Shown one piece after another: positions 1-10,496 of a stretch of 64,000 nucleotides of DNA (positions are counted from its first letter, which is position 1; each line of letters begins with the position of its first letter). The notes beneath the pieces were generated by a model, which was not told the origin of the DNA, did not search any database, and was given only the letters and a program-made list of their open reading frames with translations. The DNA is taken from contig NC_084474.1 of the NCBI RefSeq assembly GCF_027409185.1, positions 25,139,382 through 25,203,381 of the forward strand, in the 5' to 3' direction. The DNA is from Cynocephalus volans (Eukaryota > Chordata > Mammalia > Dermoptera > Cynocephalidae). The position numbers were made by a program, and so were the translations under genes.

Positions 1-89
1 GAGGCTTGGAAGTCCAAAATCCATCTGGTGGTGGCAACAGTGACCCAGGGGTCTCACATTGTAAGATGGTAGATGCAGAGAGAGCAGAG
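1..89 (-). mobile_element. LTR fragment, same family as 10497-10943 (left part)
   Basis: Aligns by eye with the interior of the complete LTR at 10497-10943 (shared 'gaggctggaagtccaaa', 'gagagcagag'). The match resumes at about 755, so the LTR appears split by an insertion at 90-754. The outer end lies beyond the window edge. Confidence 0.6.
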
Positions 90-754
90 TGTGGAGTATA
101 CTAACATTTATAAAGCAAATGTATTTCACAGGGCCTAGCCTCCAAAGCCCTGTAGTTTCAGGTATAACCTAACCTTTTAAAATTACGTATAGAAATGTTA
201 AGTTTGCAAAAGACAGGAAACTTTCCCAAGGCTAAAGTCTCTGTTGTGGCTATAGAATTGTAAGACAGCAAAGTTGCTGGCTCTCAAGGACAGACGTCCT
301 TGAGAGCAGGTTAACCTACTGATCGATATGTTAAAAAAAAGTTGCTTTATTGTTATGTAAAAATACTGAGCAAACTGCTGTAGGAAAAGACAGTATTTGC
401 TAAGAACAAGTTTTCATTGGTGGATCGACTTAACCTTTTGAAAATTGCATTATGGAATGTCACTTTGTTATTTCACTGATGTTACCAGATTCTATTGTTA
501 AACTATACTTAACCATAACTCCACTTATGTTCCTTTTCTGTAACTTCCTGGCTTGGAGAATAAATACTGGAAGAGAACCCCAGTTCATGGTTAATTTCCC
601 AAAGGAAGAATGCCTCTCTATTGAGGGTTGTGGGAAGTTAACCCCTTCAGGGTGTCTCACTGCTCAGGAGAAATGGGCTTTGAGTAATCCTTTTTGCATC
701 TCTGTCACCAAGGGGAAGAGAGGTGACAAATCCGTGTGAGGCAAAGCAACAGCA
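90..754 (+). mobile_element. Insertion inside the LTR, probably another ERV-type LTR
   Basis: This block interrupts the LTR family seen at 1-89 and 755-1006. It begins TG and ends CA as an LTR would, and has a TATA/polyadenylation-like 'aataaata' near 560. A clean 5-bp target duplication could not be seen, so LTR identity is inference. It holds a perfect 12-bp hairpin at 280-307. The 95-aa open frame at 452-739 shows no recognisable domain and is not called a gene. Confidence 0.35.
280..307. repeat. Perfect 12-bp inverted repeat with 4-nt loop
   Basis: The arms 'gctctcaaggac' (280-291) and 'gtccttgagagc' (296-307) are exact reverse complements around the loop 'agac'. Base pairing does not extend beyond the arms. 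Confidence 0.9.
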
Positions 755-1006
755 AGGAGAGAAAGACAGATGATCTTCTTCTTTTAAAGCCCTCAGAACC
801 ATGCCCTGACCACCAATTTTAATCCATTCACTACTGTACGGTCCTACAATTCAATCACCTCTTCAAGGCTCCACCTTTCAATTACCATAAGAGGATTTCC
901 TACCCTCTTTGCAGTCACAGTGGGGGCTGTTTCTAATACATAAAACTTGGGGAGCACAATTCAAGCTTCAATGAGTTTTGGGGGGACATAATTCAATCCA
1001 CTACAT
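755..1006 (-). mobile_element. LTR fragment, same family as 10497-10943 (right part)
   Basis: Matches the right half of 10497-10943 nearly base for base, including 'cagtgggggc', 'tttctaatacataaaacttgg' split by few differences, and the terminal 'cataattcaatccactaca'. It is the same orientation as that LTR and completes the piece at 1-89. Confidence 0.7.
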
Positions 1007-2224
1007 GGACTAATACAGATAGCATTCCCCTCCTTTTCCCTCATCCCTGAGTCTCCTCTTGCTATCCACATGTCAACCTGAGCTGGCTGCACCTGTAGAA
1101 CGATTTTTCTCTTTTGCTGCAGCCAAACCTAAGAAGCTGGAATATACATAGTTTCTTAGTGTATAGCAGTGGTTAAAGTGAGAAATCCCTCTTTGGCATT
1201 CCCTCAAGGAATGCGTGGATGTCAGGAAATGAGGCAATCCCAGAGACAAAGAGACACTCTTCAGATACCCAGGTGGGTGACTTGTAATGCAGGCCCACAC
1301 ATCATTCTGGGTGGCAGCTGTGGCGGGTGTCCTAGAACTCAGAATACTTCCCCAAACCCTGGCTCTTCCACTGTGTGCCAACTTGTCTCTCATTTACAGC
1401 TGATTCCACAGTCAAATCTGTTCTTAACACCTCCAAAGCTGCTGTTGGTTCTAACTGAAGGACCGTATACCCTGTCCCAGTTCATTAATGAATTCTTTAC
1501 CTTGGCAATCAAGCTGGGTTTGGGTATTTTCCTCGCCTTCCCCAATTTGTCCCTTATTTCTGCCTCATGTCTTCTGTTTTTCCAACTTTACCTTTTTTGG
1601 TTGGACTGTCTCCACACACTGTTCTCAGCTTGATTTAAACTGGAAAGCAGTCCAACACTTTGGCGGTAGTGCAGCTCACTTTGAAAGCCATGGTCACTCA
1701 AAATACGGAGTAGTTTCATAATGTTCAGCAATGAGCTTGAAGTATCTGGAGCAACTATGGCAGACTTGGAGGTGGAAATTCTGATGGTGGCCAGTTAGGC
1801 AAAGGTAGCAGCTGCCTCCCTGGTGACAATGATGTTTTCAGGAGAAGCAGGGCATGAATAATGGCCAGGAAAAGGGACTTTTCCATGGTCAGTTGTTACT
1901 TTCCCTGATCTTTCATGAACATTAGCTCTCTAACTTCCATTTCACTTCCTCCTCATTGGCTTGGGTGGGATTAAACTCAACCTCAGGTCTAGGAATAGAA
2001 TTTGATTTGACCTAAGCCAGTCATGGCAATCTCTTGCTACAACAATTATTTCAAGGATAAGCAAACACACAGCCCTATGCCAATCAGGGCATGGAATTCT
2101 TTTAGCCACAGCGATTGCTCAAAGGATGGGCACATACCATTAAAATGGTCCAATTAGAGAGAAAAACTCAGAACTTCTGTTAGATGTTGTTTCAGTAAAC
2201 CATTGCTCAAGAACAAACTATTCC
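1007..2224. other. Intergenic, no recognised element
   Basis: Open frames here (154 aa at 1169-1633 on +, 106 aa at 1073-1393 on -) have no domain, start context or splice signals that support a gene. The stretch at about 1880-2170 has the look of a decayed interspersed repeat, but I cannot name it. Confidence 0.4.
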
Positions 2225-2520
2225 AAAACTTAGAGTCTTAAAACATCAATGATTTCTTATTGTGAGTTGGCCAACAACTCACAAAACTTCTGGTCTAGCC
2301 TGAGGCCATTCACACAGTTGCAGTCATCTGACAGCTCAGTTGGGACGACTGGAGGGTCCTGGACGGTTTCACTACCATGTCTGACAACTGATGCTGACTG
2401 TTGGTTCGGATGCCTTGGCTCTCCTCTCTGTGGCTTCTTATACTGTATAGTTGGTTACACTGGGTTTCTGCCTAGCATGGTGGTCTCAGGTTTTTAAGAG
2501 AGGAGTAGAAGTTCTAAGTT
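2225..2520 (-). mobile_element. Decayed LTR-like repeat (MaLR/ERVL type, reverse orientation)
   Basis: The opening 'aaacttagagtcttaaaacat..' and the following text resemble the reversed 3' end of MaLR-type LTRs, where 'ccacaaacttggtggcttaa' is typical. The rest is too diverged to delimit. Confidence 0.4.
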
Positions 2521-3101
2521 CTTCTAAGGCTAAATCTCTGGAAATTTTACACCGTCACTTGTATTGTATTCTGTTGGTAAAGGCAATTCACAAGGCCAGC
2601 TGAGATTTAAGAGAGTGGAAAAAATAGATCCCATCTCTTATAGGAGCAGCAGAATTGCCAAATTATAAATGGGGTGAGGACATGTAGAGCCATAATTTAT
2701 TGAGACATTATCTGCAATGATTGAGGGAGACGAGTTATGCGGTAAAAGTAATATATTTTGCATAACCCACTATCCAGTATCATTTTTTAAAAAAATCATC
2801 ATGTGGATTCCTTCCTCTAGAATGTATGCAGTTTTCACTACTTTCCCTTCAGAACTGGTGTTCTCTTCTACCATATTTGTGCATGTGTACAAGCATTTAA
2901 GCGTGTGTGCACGTCATTAACCAAGGCATGAAGACACTGCTGGTTCTTTCTTTTTGGCTATCGTACATGCTTTTATTTAAATGTTCCACTGGCAGCTATA
3001 TTATATCACATTTGAAACTTCTCCTTAAAGATGGTTCAAGATCATTGGATGAGGATATGTACTTTTCCTTAATTTCTTCAAACTGTCCCTCCATCACCAT
3101 T
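2521..3101. other. Intergenic, no recognised element
   Basis: AT-rich DNA without an open frame, RNA gene or repeat that I recognise. Confidence 0.4.
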
Positions 3102-3523
3102 TGTTGGAGTTTGGATGTGTTGTGCCCTCCAAAACTCATGTGGAAATTTGATCTCCAATGTGGCAGTGTTGGAAACTGATTGAGTCATGGGGGTGGATCC
3201 CTCATGAATGGATTAATGCTCTCCCTGGGGAAGCGGGGATTAATGAGTGGGTACTCGCTCTATTAGTTCCCACGAGAGCTCGTTGCTTAAAAAAGACCCT
3301 GGCACCTTCTCTCTCTCTCTTGCTTCCTCTCTCTTGCTTCCTGTCGCCATGTGATCTGCTTGTACCCGCTGGCTGCATGCCACTTTCCGCCATGAGTAGA
3401 AGCAGCCTGAGGCCCATGCCAGATGCAGCTGTCCCAGAATCATAAGCCAAATAAACCTCTTTTCCTTATAAATTATCCAGTCTTAGGTATTTCTGTTATA
3501 GCAACACAAAACTGACTAAAACA
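3102..3523 (+). mobile_element. Solo LTR, MaLR type (MST/THE1-like)
   Basis: It begins TG ('tgttggagtttggatgtg') and ends CA ('actgactaaaaca'). The order of motifs is that of MST/THE1 LTRs: 'ccaatgtggcagtgttgg', 'gagtcatgggggtggatccc', 'catgaatggattaatg', a TC-rich run, 'gccatgtga', then 'ccaaataaacctcttttcc' carrying the polyadenylation signal. The 5-bp flanks are ccatt (3097-3101) and ccgtt (3524-3528), a target duplication with one change. No internal ERV genes adjoin it, so it is a solo LTR. Confidence 0.8.
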
Positions 3524-4228
3524 CCGTTAGATAATATAAATGGGAAAAAAAATCCATTGCCATGAAGAGAATGAAAGAGAAACTGTGCTGCAGAGAGACT
3601 TCAACGCATTTCTGCCAGAAAAAAAAGAGGATGGAAGATTTTGATGAAGAAACAGATCGAGGAAGTGGTAGGACAGAGTGACAGGAAGAGCTGCAGCAGG
3701 GGAGAGCTGGTGGGTGTAAAAGTGAGAGGATTAACTGAAACATGTATGCAGAGCAACTTAATGGGCACACAATGACAGAGGGAAGAAATTTCAAGAAATA
3801 ATACAAAAAATACCTCCAATGATCAGAAGAATTATTTTCTATTTGAAAGAGTCTAACAAGCAAATAATTGAAAGAAGACACACATGTAAACATAGTCCTG
3901 AAATCTTTTTGTCAGAACACAAAAAATAAAGAGAATATTTCTAAACACTTAGGAAAATAAAGCAGATTCTCTACAAAGGATAGAGAGTCAAACTAGAATT
4001 GAATCTCATCACCAACACTGAATGGTAGGAGAAAAATGAGCTATGCATTCGAAATTCTAATGGACAATAATTCTGAACATAGTATTCTTGCACATTCAAC
4101 ATCAACAAAGCATGATGGCAAAATAAGTATATTTTAGATACACCAGGACTCAGAAAATTTATAACTCATTCAACCTTTTAAGGAAGTTATCTGAGATATG
4201 ATCTAGCAAAATGAGTATAGACATGAAG
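3524..4228. other. A-rich stretch, possibly decayed LINE (HAL1/L1 5' region)
   Basis: The text near 4140-4215 ('caggactcagaaaatttat', 'ctagcaaaatgag') resembles HAL1/L1 ORF1-side sequence. Similar text resumes after the nested LTRs at 5151-5400. The assignment is weak. Confidence 0.3.
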
Positions 4229-4446
4229 TGTTGCTGGTTGAATTGTGTACCCCCAAAAGATGTTGAAGTCCAAACTCCTGGTACCTGTGAATGTGACCTA
4301 TTTGGAAATAAGTTCTTTGCAATTTTTAAGTTAAGATGGGGTCATTAGGTAGGCCCTAATTCAATATGATGGTGTCTTTATTAAAAAGGGAAAGTTGAGC
4401 ACAGAGACAGAGATGCACAGAGGAAAGATAATGTGAAGACACAGGG
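4229..4446 (+). mobile_element. LTR of MaLR (MLT1-like) type, left part
   Basis: Starts 'tgttgctggttgaattgtg' and carries 'ggtacctgtgaatgtgacct', 'atttggaaataagttctttgc' in two pieces and 'aggccctaattcaatatga', all characteristic of MLT1-like LTRs. It is interrupted at 4447 by another LTR and continues at 4963. Confidence 0.7.
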
Positions 4447-4962
4447 TGTGATGGTTAATTCAAGGTGTCAACTTGATCAGATTGAGGAATAACTGAGAAA
4501 CCTGTAAAGCAATCTTTTTGCATATGTCCATGAGGGTGTTTCCAGAAGAGATTAGCATGAGAGCCTGAGTGGACTGGGCGGGAAAGATCCTGCCTCAATA
4601 TGGGCAGGAGCCATCCAATCAGCTGGGGTCCAAAGAGAACAAAAAACAGAGGAAAAGACAAATCGCTCCCTCTATCCACTGGAGCTGGGAATACACTCTT
4701 CTCTCCTGCCTGTGGATGTCAGGGCTCAAGACTCAAGCTTTTGGGTTCAAGGACTTACACCAACTGCACCAACAGCTTCCCTGGTTCTGAGGTTCTGGAC
4801 TTGGACTGAACCACACTACTCACATCTAGTTTGCAGACAGCTTATCATGAGACTCCTCGGCCTTCACAATTTCATGAGCCAATTCCCCTAGCAAATCTCT
4901 TCTTATATATTTATATATATATACTATTGGTTCTGTCTCTCTGGAGAACCCTGGCTAATACA
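4447..4962 (+). mobile_element. Solo LTR nested in the MLT1-like LTR
   Basis: A 516-bp unit starting TG ('tgtgatggttaattcaagg') and ending CA ('ggctaataca'). It is flanked by a perfect 5-bp target duplication caggg (4442-4446 and 4963-4967). Internal 'gagggtgtttccagaagag', 'gagattagcatga', 'gccaattcccctagcaaatc' and the tail 'tctctggagaaccctggcta' are typical of a common mammalian ERVL-class LTR. Because it splits the outer LTR, it is the younger of the two. Confidence 0.75.
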
Positions 4963-5150
4963 CAGGGAGAACACCATCTACAAGCTAAGGAATGCCAGAG
5001 GCTATTAGAAAGTGGGACAGAGGTATGAACAGATTCCCCTCACATCCTTCAGAAGAAACTAGCCCTGCCAACACTTAGATCTTGAACTTCTCGCCTCCAG
5101 AACTGTGAGAAATTGGTACTTTGCTACAGCAGCCCTAGGAAATTAATACA
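4963..5150 (+). mobile_element. LTR of MaLR (MLT1-like) type, right part
   Basis: Continues the element of 4229-4446, with 'gcctccagaactgtgagaaa', 'ttgctacagcagccctagg' and the end 'aattaataca'. Confidence 0.7.
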
Positions 5151-5974
5151 TCACAAGAGAGAATTTCTGACAGAATTCATCTGGAGGCCATGGGAAAACA
5201 ATCCCAGGATGACAGTTATCAGGTCACGAAACAATCAGTCCAGATTGGGAATGGAATCAGAGGACTCCAAGAAGAATGAAGAACAGAATAGAGCAAAACA
5301 AACAAAATCTAGCCTAAGGAGCTATATTGTATTAGTGACTTTGTGAAGAAAGGATATATTTCTTTTTTCCCCTTAGGATCTCCACCAAAAATAGAAAACA
5401 AAACAAAAAAATTAACAAACAGGCTATGTGATAAAGTCATGGTTCAAATAGGAAGGAAACCAAGAGATGTCATGCATGCCTCTCAGCAATTGATGGTGTG
5501 TTATGAAACAGAAACCGTTTAACCTAGAATTGGTCCCTTGAGTGTCATGAGGTTTATAATTCTGGACCCAGAGAGAATGAGTTGCAATCTTACCATATTT
5601 CTTGTTTCTGCAGTGAGCACCATTAAAATAATTGTATAATACGTACCCTATTTATTTTAAGCTTTTAGAAAGAAACATGGATGACTTACATATGGTTATA
5701 GAGCACAAGTTAAATATTTTCAAACCTGAAAATACTAAACTACTAAAGATACAGCTCAAAAGGTAGAAGGCAGAAGGTGATGAGAGGCAGAGAGAAGGGT
5801 GGTATGAGATTATAGTATGAGATGATAGTCTCATCTATTACAGTGAGTAGTCCAGAGACATTGCCTAGCAGTTTAAGTATGTTATGGATTAGCACAAAGT
5901 TATCCACATAAGAATTAAAATTAAAACTATAAAAAATGGACAGAAATTTCCTCAACTTGCTAAAGAACAATTAT
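5151..5974. other. A-rich stretch, possibly decayed LINE
   Basis: Its beginning continues the HAL1/L1-like text of about 4140-4228. The remainder holds no gene. It leads into clear L1 sequence at 5975. Confidence 0.3.
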
Positions 5975-7395
5975 GAAAACCTATAGCTAACATCATACTT
6001 CATGGTGAGAAATTAGATGCTTTTCCACTAAGAACAGAAATAAGGCAAGGATGTCAGTTCTCACCACTCCTATTCAACATCATACTGGAAATACTAGCTA
6101 ATGAAATAAGACAAGAAAAGGAAATAAAATGTGTACATATCAGGAAAGAAGAAATAAAACTGTCTTTGTTTGCAGGTGAGAAAACTGTTCATGTAGGAAA
6201 TCCCCCCATATAAACAATTAAAACTCCTGGAACTAATAAGCTTGTAGATGTAAGGTCAATATAGGAAATTCAATTGTTTTCTTCTATACCAGACATGAAC
6301 AATTGGAATTTAAAATTAAAAATGCAAGACCATTTGAATTAGCACCAAAAAAGAAAAAAAAAAACCTTAGGTATAAATCCAATAAACTATGTATAAGATC
6401 CATAAGAGGAAAAATACAAAACTCCAGTGAAAGAAATCAAAGAAGAAATAGAGAGATATTCCATGTACATGGATATGAAGACTCAATATTGTCAAGATGC
6501 TCATCCTTCCCAACTTGATCTATAGATTCAATGCAATCCCAATCAGAATCCTAGCAAGTTATTTTGTGAATGTTAACAGATTCCAAATTTCATGTGGAGA
6601 GGCAAAAGACTCATTAATGCCAACACGATATTGAGGGAGAACAAAGTCAGAGCGCTGACACTACCTGACTTTAAGACTTACAATAAAGACGTATCGAGAC
6701 AGTGTGGTACCGGTGAAAGGGTAGACAAATAGATCAATGGAACAGAATAGAAAGCCATAAATAGACCCACACAAATATAGTTAACTGATCTTTAGCAAAG
6801 GAACAAAGGTAATTCAATGGAGAAAGGATAGTCTTTTCAACCAGTGGTGCTGGACCAACAGGATATCCACATTGAAAAAAAAAGAGAATGTAGATACAGA
6901 CATTATACATTTCACAATCTGGAAAAGGCTGCATACTACACGATTCCAACTCTATGACATTCTGGAAAAGGCAAGATTAGGGAGACAAAAAAGTGATCAG
7001 TGGTTGCCAAGGGTTTGGAGAAAAGGTGGAAGGGAGAGAAGAATGAATACATGGTGCACATGAGATTTTTAGGGCAGTGTAACCATTCTGTAAGATACTA
7101 TAATGGTGGATACATGTCATTGTACATTTGTGAAAACCCATAGAATGTACAGCACGAAGAGTGAATCCTAATGTAAACCATGGACTATGGCTAATAATAA
7201 TGTTTAAATATTGGCTCATCAATTGTAACAAATGTACCACATAAACGCAAGATGTTCAGAATAGGGGAAACTAGGGAGAGATGTATGAGGGGATGTAAGG
7301 GAACTCTCTGTATCTTCCACTCAGTTGTTTCTAAACCTAGAACTGCCCCCCAAATAAAGTCTATATAAATAAAATAATTTTAAAAAAATGGTACA
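5975..7395 (+). mobile_element. Old L1 (L1M-type) fragment, ORF2 3' half and 3' UTR
   Basis: Sequence at 6030-6090 translates to the L1 reverse transcriptase stretch after the finger region ('aaggatgtcagttctcacc', 'ctcctattcaacatcatact'). The catalytic FADD region at about 6170 is damaged (tttgcaggtgag instead of tttgcagatgac). Typical post-RT text follows ('atagattcaatgcaatccc'). From 6990 to 7370 comes an ancient L1 3' UTR ('tgatcagtggttgccaagg', 'ggtggatacatgtcattgta', 'accatggactatggctaat') ending in an A-rich tail. Many frame breaks show it is dead. Confidence 0.85.
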
Positions 7396-7924
7396 AGAAA
7401 ACTATTGATAATGTCCTATTTTATATTTACGTGATTTCAGAAATATTCCAGCAAAAAAAAGATAGTTTTCCATTAATAAGGGAGGCCTGATCCATTAAAT
7501 ATCTATTTTCAGTAACCTTGTTTATATGCTTCGGTATTTTATGCTTTCTTTCCTGAAATTATTACCATACATGTCTTTCACTCTGTTCTTCATGGTTGGT
7601 TTGGGAGCAGTATAGATGGATTTGATTAAGTGATTGGCACATCTCAGGTGAGAAGAATAATACTTCTTTGAGAATACAGTAAAATAGATATAATTTTTGT
7701 AGTTTCTTCTTTTCCCCTAAATAGGCTCACAATCTACAATGAAGATCTGTTACATAAGATCATTTTTCTCTGAGGAAATGAAAAGGGTATTTATGTTGGC
7801 TTCTCCCACTGAAGAACAGATAAAGGAGAAGCAAAAAGCCGACTCAGACCTATCCTTGCTTGAAGATAGAATGATTAATCTCTGGGAGGCCAACCAAGTT
7901 CCACTGCATTCTCTTCTTCCATCC
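7396..7924. other. Intergenic, no recognised element
   Basis: AT-rich. The 93-aa open frame at 7739-8020 runs into an L2 remnant and has no recognisable domain. Confidence 0.4.
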
Positions 7925-8015
7925 ATTCATTCATATATTCAGTCAGCAAATGTTTATTTAATTGCAATTGCATACCAGGTTCTGAAAAGGTGCTGGCTCC
8001 TTCCCATCAAGGCAC
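7925..8015 (-). mobile_element. L2 LINE 3' end (antisense)
   Basis: Carries the reversed L2 terminus 'cattcattcatatattca', 'gcaaatgtttattta' and 'taccaggttctg'. Confidence 0.55.
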
Positions 8016-8057
8016 CGTAGTCTATAAAGAATCTTATCAGTTGGTCTGGCAATTATG

Positions 8058-8465
8058 TTAAAGTGTAATCAGTGATGTGTTAGGCAGTGGGTCTTCTATG
8101 GGGTTGAAGGGGTTGATGCCTGTTGGTCGTCAGCAGCCTGGGGTTGGGGCTAGGCTTGAGTGATGACAGGCTCAAAAAAAGCCAGCGAAGAAAAAGACTT
8201 TTAACATGATGAATAAAATTATTTCATATCATAGGCCTTTTTGAACAGTGGTTATGTGATGGCCCCTGAAATGTACCCTCTTGGACCGCGTCTCGTCATC
8301 ATTGATATATTGTTACATTAGCGAAAAGGCTTAATGTTAACAGCATATGTGAGTTAAAGTGGAATCATATTGCTAGAGCAGATGTTGTTAATAGGCTGAT
8401 TGCGCTCCTGTGAGCTGTTAGGGGATAGGGTTTACTATATGATATGTATGAGCTTGGTGGGTCAT
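8058..8465 (-). pseudogene. Nuclear mitochondrial insertion: COX3 5' portion
   Basis: Reading the minus strand from 8465, the sequence starts M-T-H-Q-A-H-T-Y-H-M-V-N-P, the N-terminus of cytochrome c oxidase subunit III, a membrane subunit of respiratory complex IV. The similarity continues to about residue 115 of the family ('NTS' near 8070). In the mitochondrial code TGA reads as Trp. Under either code several stops and small deletions break the frame, for example after N-P-I-P. The start codon shares its bases with the ATP6 stop (TAATG), exactly the mitochondrial gene junction, so a contiguous mtDNA piece was inserted. It lacks any mammalian promoter and cannot be expressed as a functional subunit. 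The left boundary is approximate. Confidence 0.88.
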
Positions 8466-8885
8466 TAGGTATTGTCATGTGGTAGGTAAAGACTAACTAA
8501 AAGCATGAAGATAGAAGCTTGAATAAGGGTTACCGCAAATTCGAGAATAGTAAGTTAGACTGGACTAATAAACATAACCAAGGCCATTGCAAAGCTTAGA
8601 GATGTTAATACTAGTGTAGCTCCTCCAATAAGAGGCATGAGTAAATGGCCATCGGTAATGTTGGCTGTTAATTGTGTGGCTAGAGCTATCGGTTGTATAA
8701 AGAGACTAATAGTCTTCATAGCTACCAGCGTAGGAATAAGTGGTAAGAAGTCAGCCAGAAATGCTTTTGTTTTCTGGAAAAAACTGGTAATTACCACTCC
8801 AGCTCATAATGGAATAGCTATTCCTATATTAAGAGGTAGTTGAGTAGTTGGTGTAGATGGATGAACAAAAGGAAAGAACTGTACT
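8465..8885 (-). pseudogene. Nuclear mitochondrial insertion: ATP6 3' portion
   Basis: The minus strand encodes about 130 residues of ATP synthase subunit a (ATP6), the proton channel of complex V. Clear landmarks are P-T-T-Q-L, A-I-P-L-W-A-G (W as TGA, mitochondrial code), [19 protein letters not shown] and the C-terminal L-V-S-L-Y-L...H-D-N-T. The family is about 226 residues, so the N-terminal half is missing. About six residues are deleted before L-I-P-T-L-V. An in-frame stop lies at 8555-8557. Upstream of residue ~108 the similarity ends, marking the insertion edge near 8885. An 80-residue open frame on the minus strand (8555-8797) is a remnant of this copy, not a nuclear gene. Confidence 0.92.
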
Positions 8886-8929
8886 ATGGCACTTGGCATT
8901 GTAAGCATTCTGAAAGTACTCTAGTGTGG

Positions 8930-9663
8930 CTGGGCTGCATATTGCAAAGTGGGGAACATCAGGGAACAAAGCCAGAGAGACTGGGTCATAAGGGCCATTT
9001 GCCTTTATCCTGAAAGATTTGAAGCAGGATCAGACCTCCTCTTGTATTCCAGGGAAAACTCTCTTCTCTTATTCCTGATGTCCATCGGACAACCTCATAT
9101 GGGAATAATGTAAGAGTGCTGTACCCTTGTTGTCTCCTGACTCAAATCTTATCTGTGAAAACCACTGGGCACTCATGCAAGGGTAACATGGAAGTACAGA
9201 GACCAATTAAATGCCCTTTGGAGCAATCCTTGACCAACTGGGAATTGCAGATGATGAATGAATGAGCCAGGGAGGGTGAATAGATAGAAGACGGCTTAGG
9301 ACCAAACTCCAAAGAACACCCACTTTTAGAAATGGGCCAAGAAAGAGAACTCAGTAAGGAAAGAGCATAGAGGTAAAAAACAAAAAATTAAAAAAAACCC
9401 AAAACCAAAAACCAAAAACACACCCCAGAACAATGATATCACAGAAGGCAGAAGAAGAGGCTTTCCTAGGTTGAGAGAAAGTCGACCCTGTCAAATGCTG
9501 CAGGAAGGTCAAATGGGACAAAAAATAAAAAAGCATCCACTGGAATTAGAAACATAAAGACATCGGTGACCTTTACAAGATCAAAGTCACTGCAGTAATG
9601 GGAAAGCAGCCGTATTATAGGGGTTTGAGAAAAAGACTGGGACATGAGAAGAAAGGACAATGT
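8930..9663 (-). mobile_element. L2 LINE remnant (antisense), left part
   Basis: Antisense L2 text can be followed loosely: 'aagggccatttgcctttatc', 'gaagcaggatcagacc', and later 'caaatgctgcaggaaggtc', 'catcggtgacctttacaag', 'gcagtaatggga'. It is heavily diverged. An A-rich patch lies at 9375-9420. Confidence 0.5.
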
Positions 9664-10165
9664 ATCATTTTTCATTGCTACAGTAGCAAATAACCACAAA
9701 CTCAGTGGCTTTAAACAACACACGCATCTTATAGTTCTGTGGGTTTGGAGTCCAATATGAGTCTTACTGGGCTAAAATTAAGGTGTCAAGAGAGCTGTGT
9801 TCCTCTTACGGGCTCTAGAAGACAATCGGTTTCTTTAACTTTTCCATCTTCTAGAGGTTGCCCATGATCCTTGGCTGTGGCCCCCTTCCTCTGTCTTCCA
9901 AGTTAGCAGCGTTGCATCTCTCAGATCATTCCTCCATAGTCACATCTCCCTCATTACCACACCTGGAAGGGTTCTCTGCTTTTAAGCATTCATGTGACCC
10001 CCAGGCTCCCCTGAATAATCTAAGAGAATCCCTCCCTCTCAAAGTCCTTACCTTAATCACACCTGCATGATTACCTTTTGCCATGTAAAGTAACATATTC
10101 ATAGTTCTGGGGATTAGGATGCAAATATCTGGGGGGGGGGGGTGTCATTATTCTGCCTACCACAG
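9664..10165 (-). mobile_element. MLT1-like LTR (antisense)
   Basis: The left side, 'ttgctacagtagcaaataac' and 'cacaaactcagtggctttaa', is the reversed 3' end of an MLT1/MaLR LTR. Internal 'cctctgtcttccaagttag' and the right end 'attctgcctaccacagg' fit. It contains a 13-14 nt G run at about 10129-10142. It sits inside an L2 remnant. Confidence 0.65.
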
Positions 10166-10340
10166 GCAATGAATAGAACTCTTTAGAAATTTTTCCAGGA
10201 AGGAGATAAGTAGGGCTTAGCTCAAAGGTATGTGAGTATGGAGAGGATTTTTTAAAAGAAAGTGATAGAGAAGGAAGGCTAATGAGGCAGATGAACTGTG
10301 CAAAAGATGGTATTATTCTGAGACTAATCATAGATCAAAA
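10166..10340 (-). mobile_element. L2 LINE remnant (antisense), right part
   Basis: Text such as 'gaatagaactctttagaaat' and 'gatagagaaggaaggctaatg' continues the L2-like sequence left of the LTR. The identification is weak because of divergence. Confidence 0.35.
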
Positions 10341-10496
10341 CTGGCTGTTTATTTTACTGGGATGGTTGTAGGTTAAGTTTTCAGAATGAGAAGGTGATTA
10401 TCAATTACATGATTTGGATGATTTGGAATAAATCAAGCTGATCTGAAAACTATCGCATATTTAAGAATTTTAGAGTTTTGCTGAAGTAATACCATC

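Noticed and set aside
1169-1633. 154-aa + strand frame
   Set aside because: No domain or codon signal; no promoter or splice context; AT/CT-rich chance frame.
3102-3523. Complete endogenous retrovirus
   Set aside because: Only solo LTRs are present in the window; no gag, pol or env sequence lies next to any LTR.
8555-8797. 80-aa minus-strand frame as a small membrane protein gene
   Set aside because: It is the mitochondrial ATP6 remnant read with the nuclear code up to a TGA (Trp in mitochondria).
10129-10142. Poly-G run as a regulatory element
   Set aside because: A simple homopolymer inside an old LTR, most likely slippage. A similar run at about 39199 is also within an LTR.
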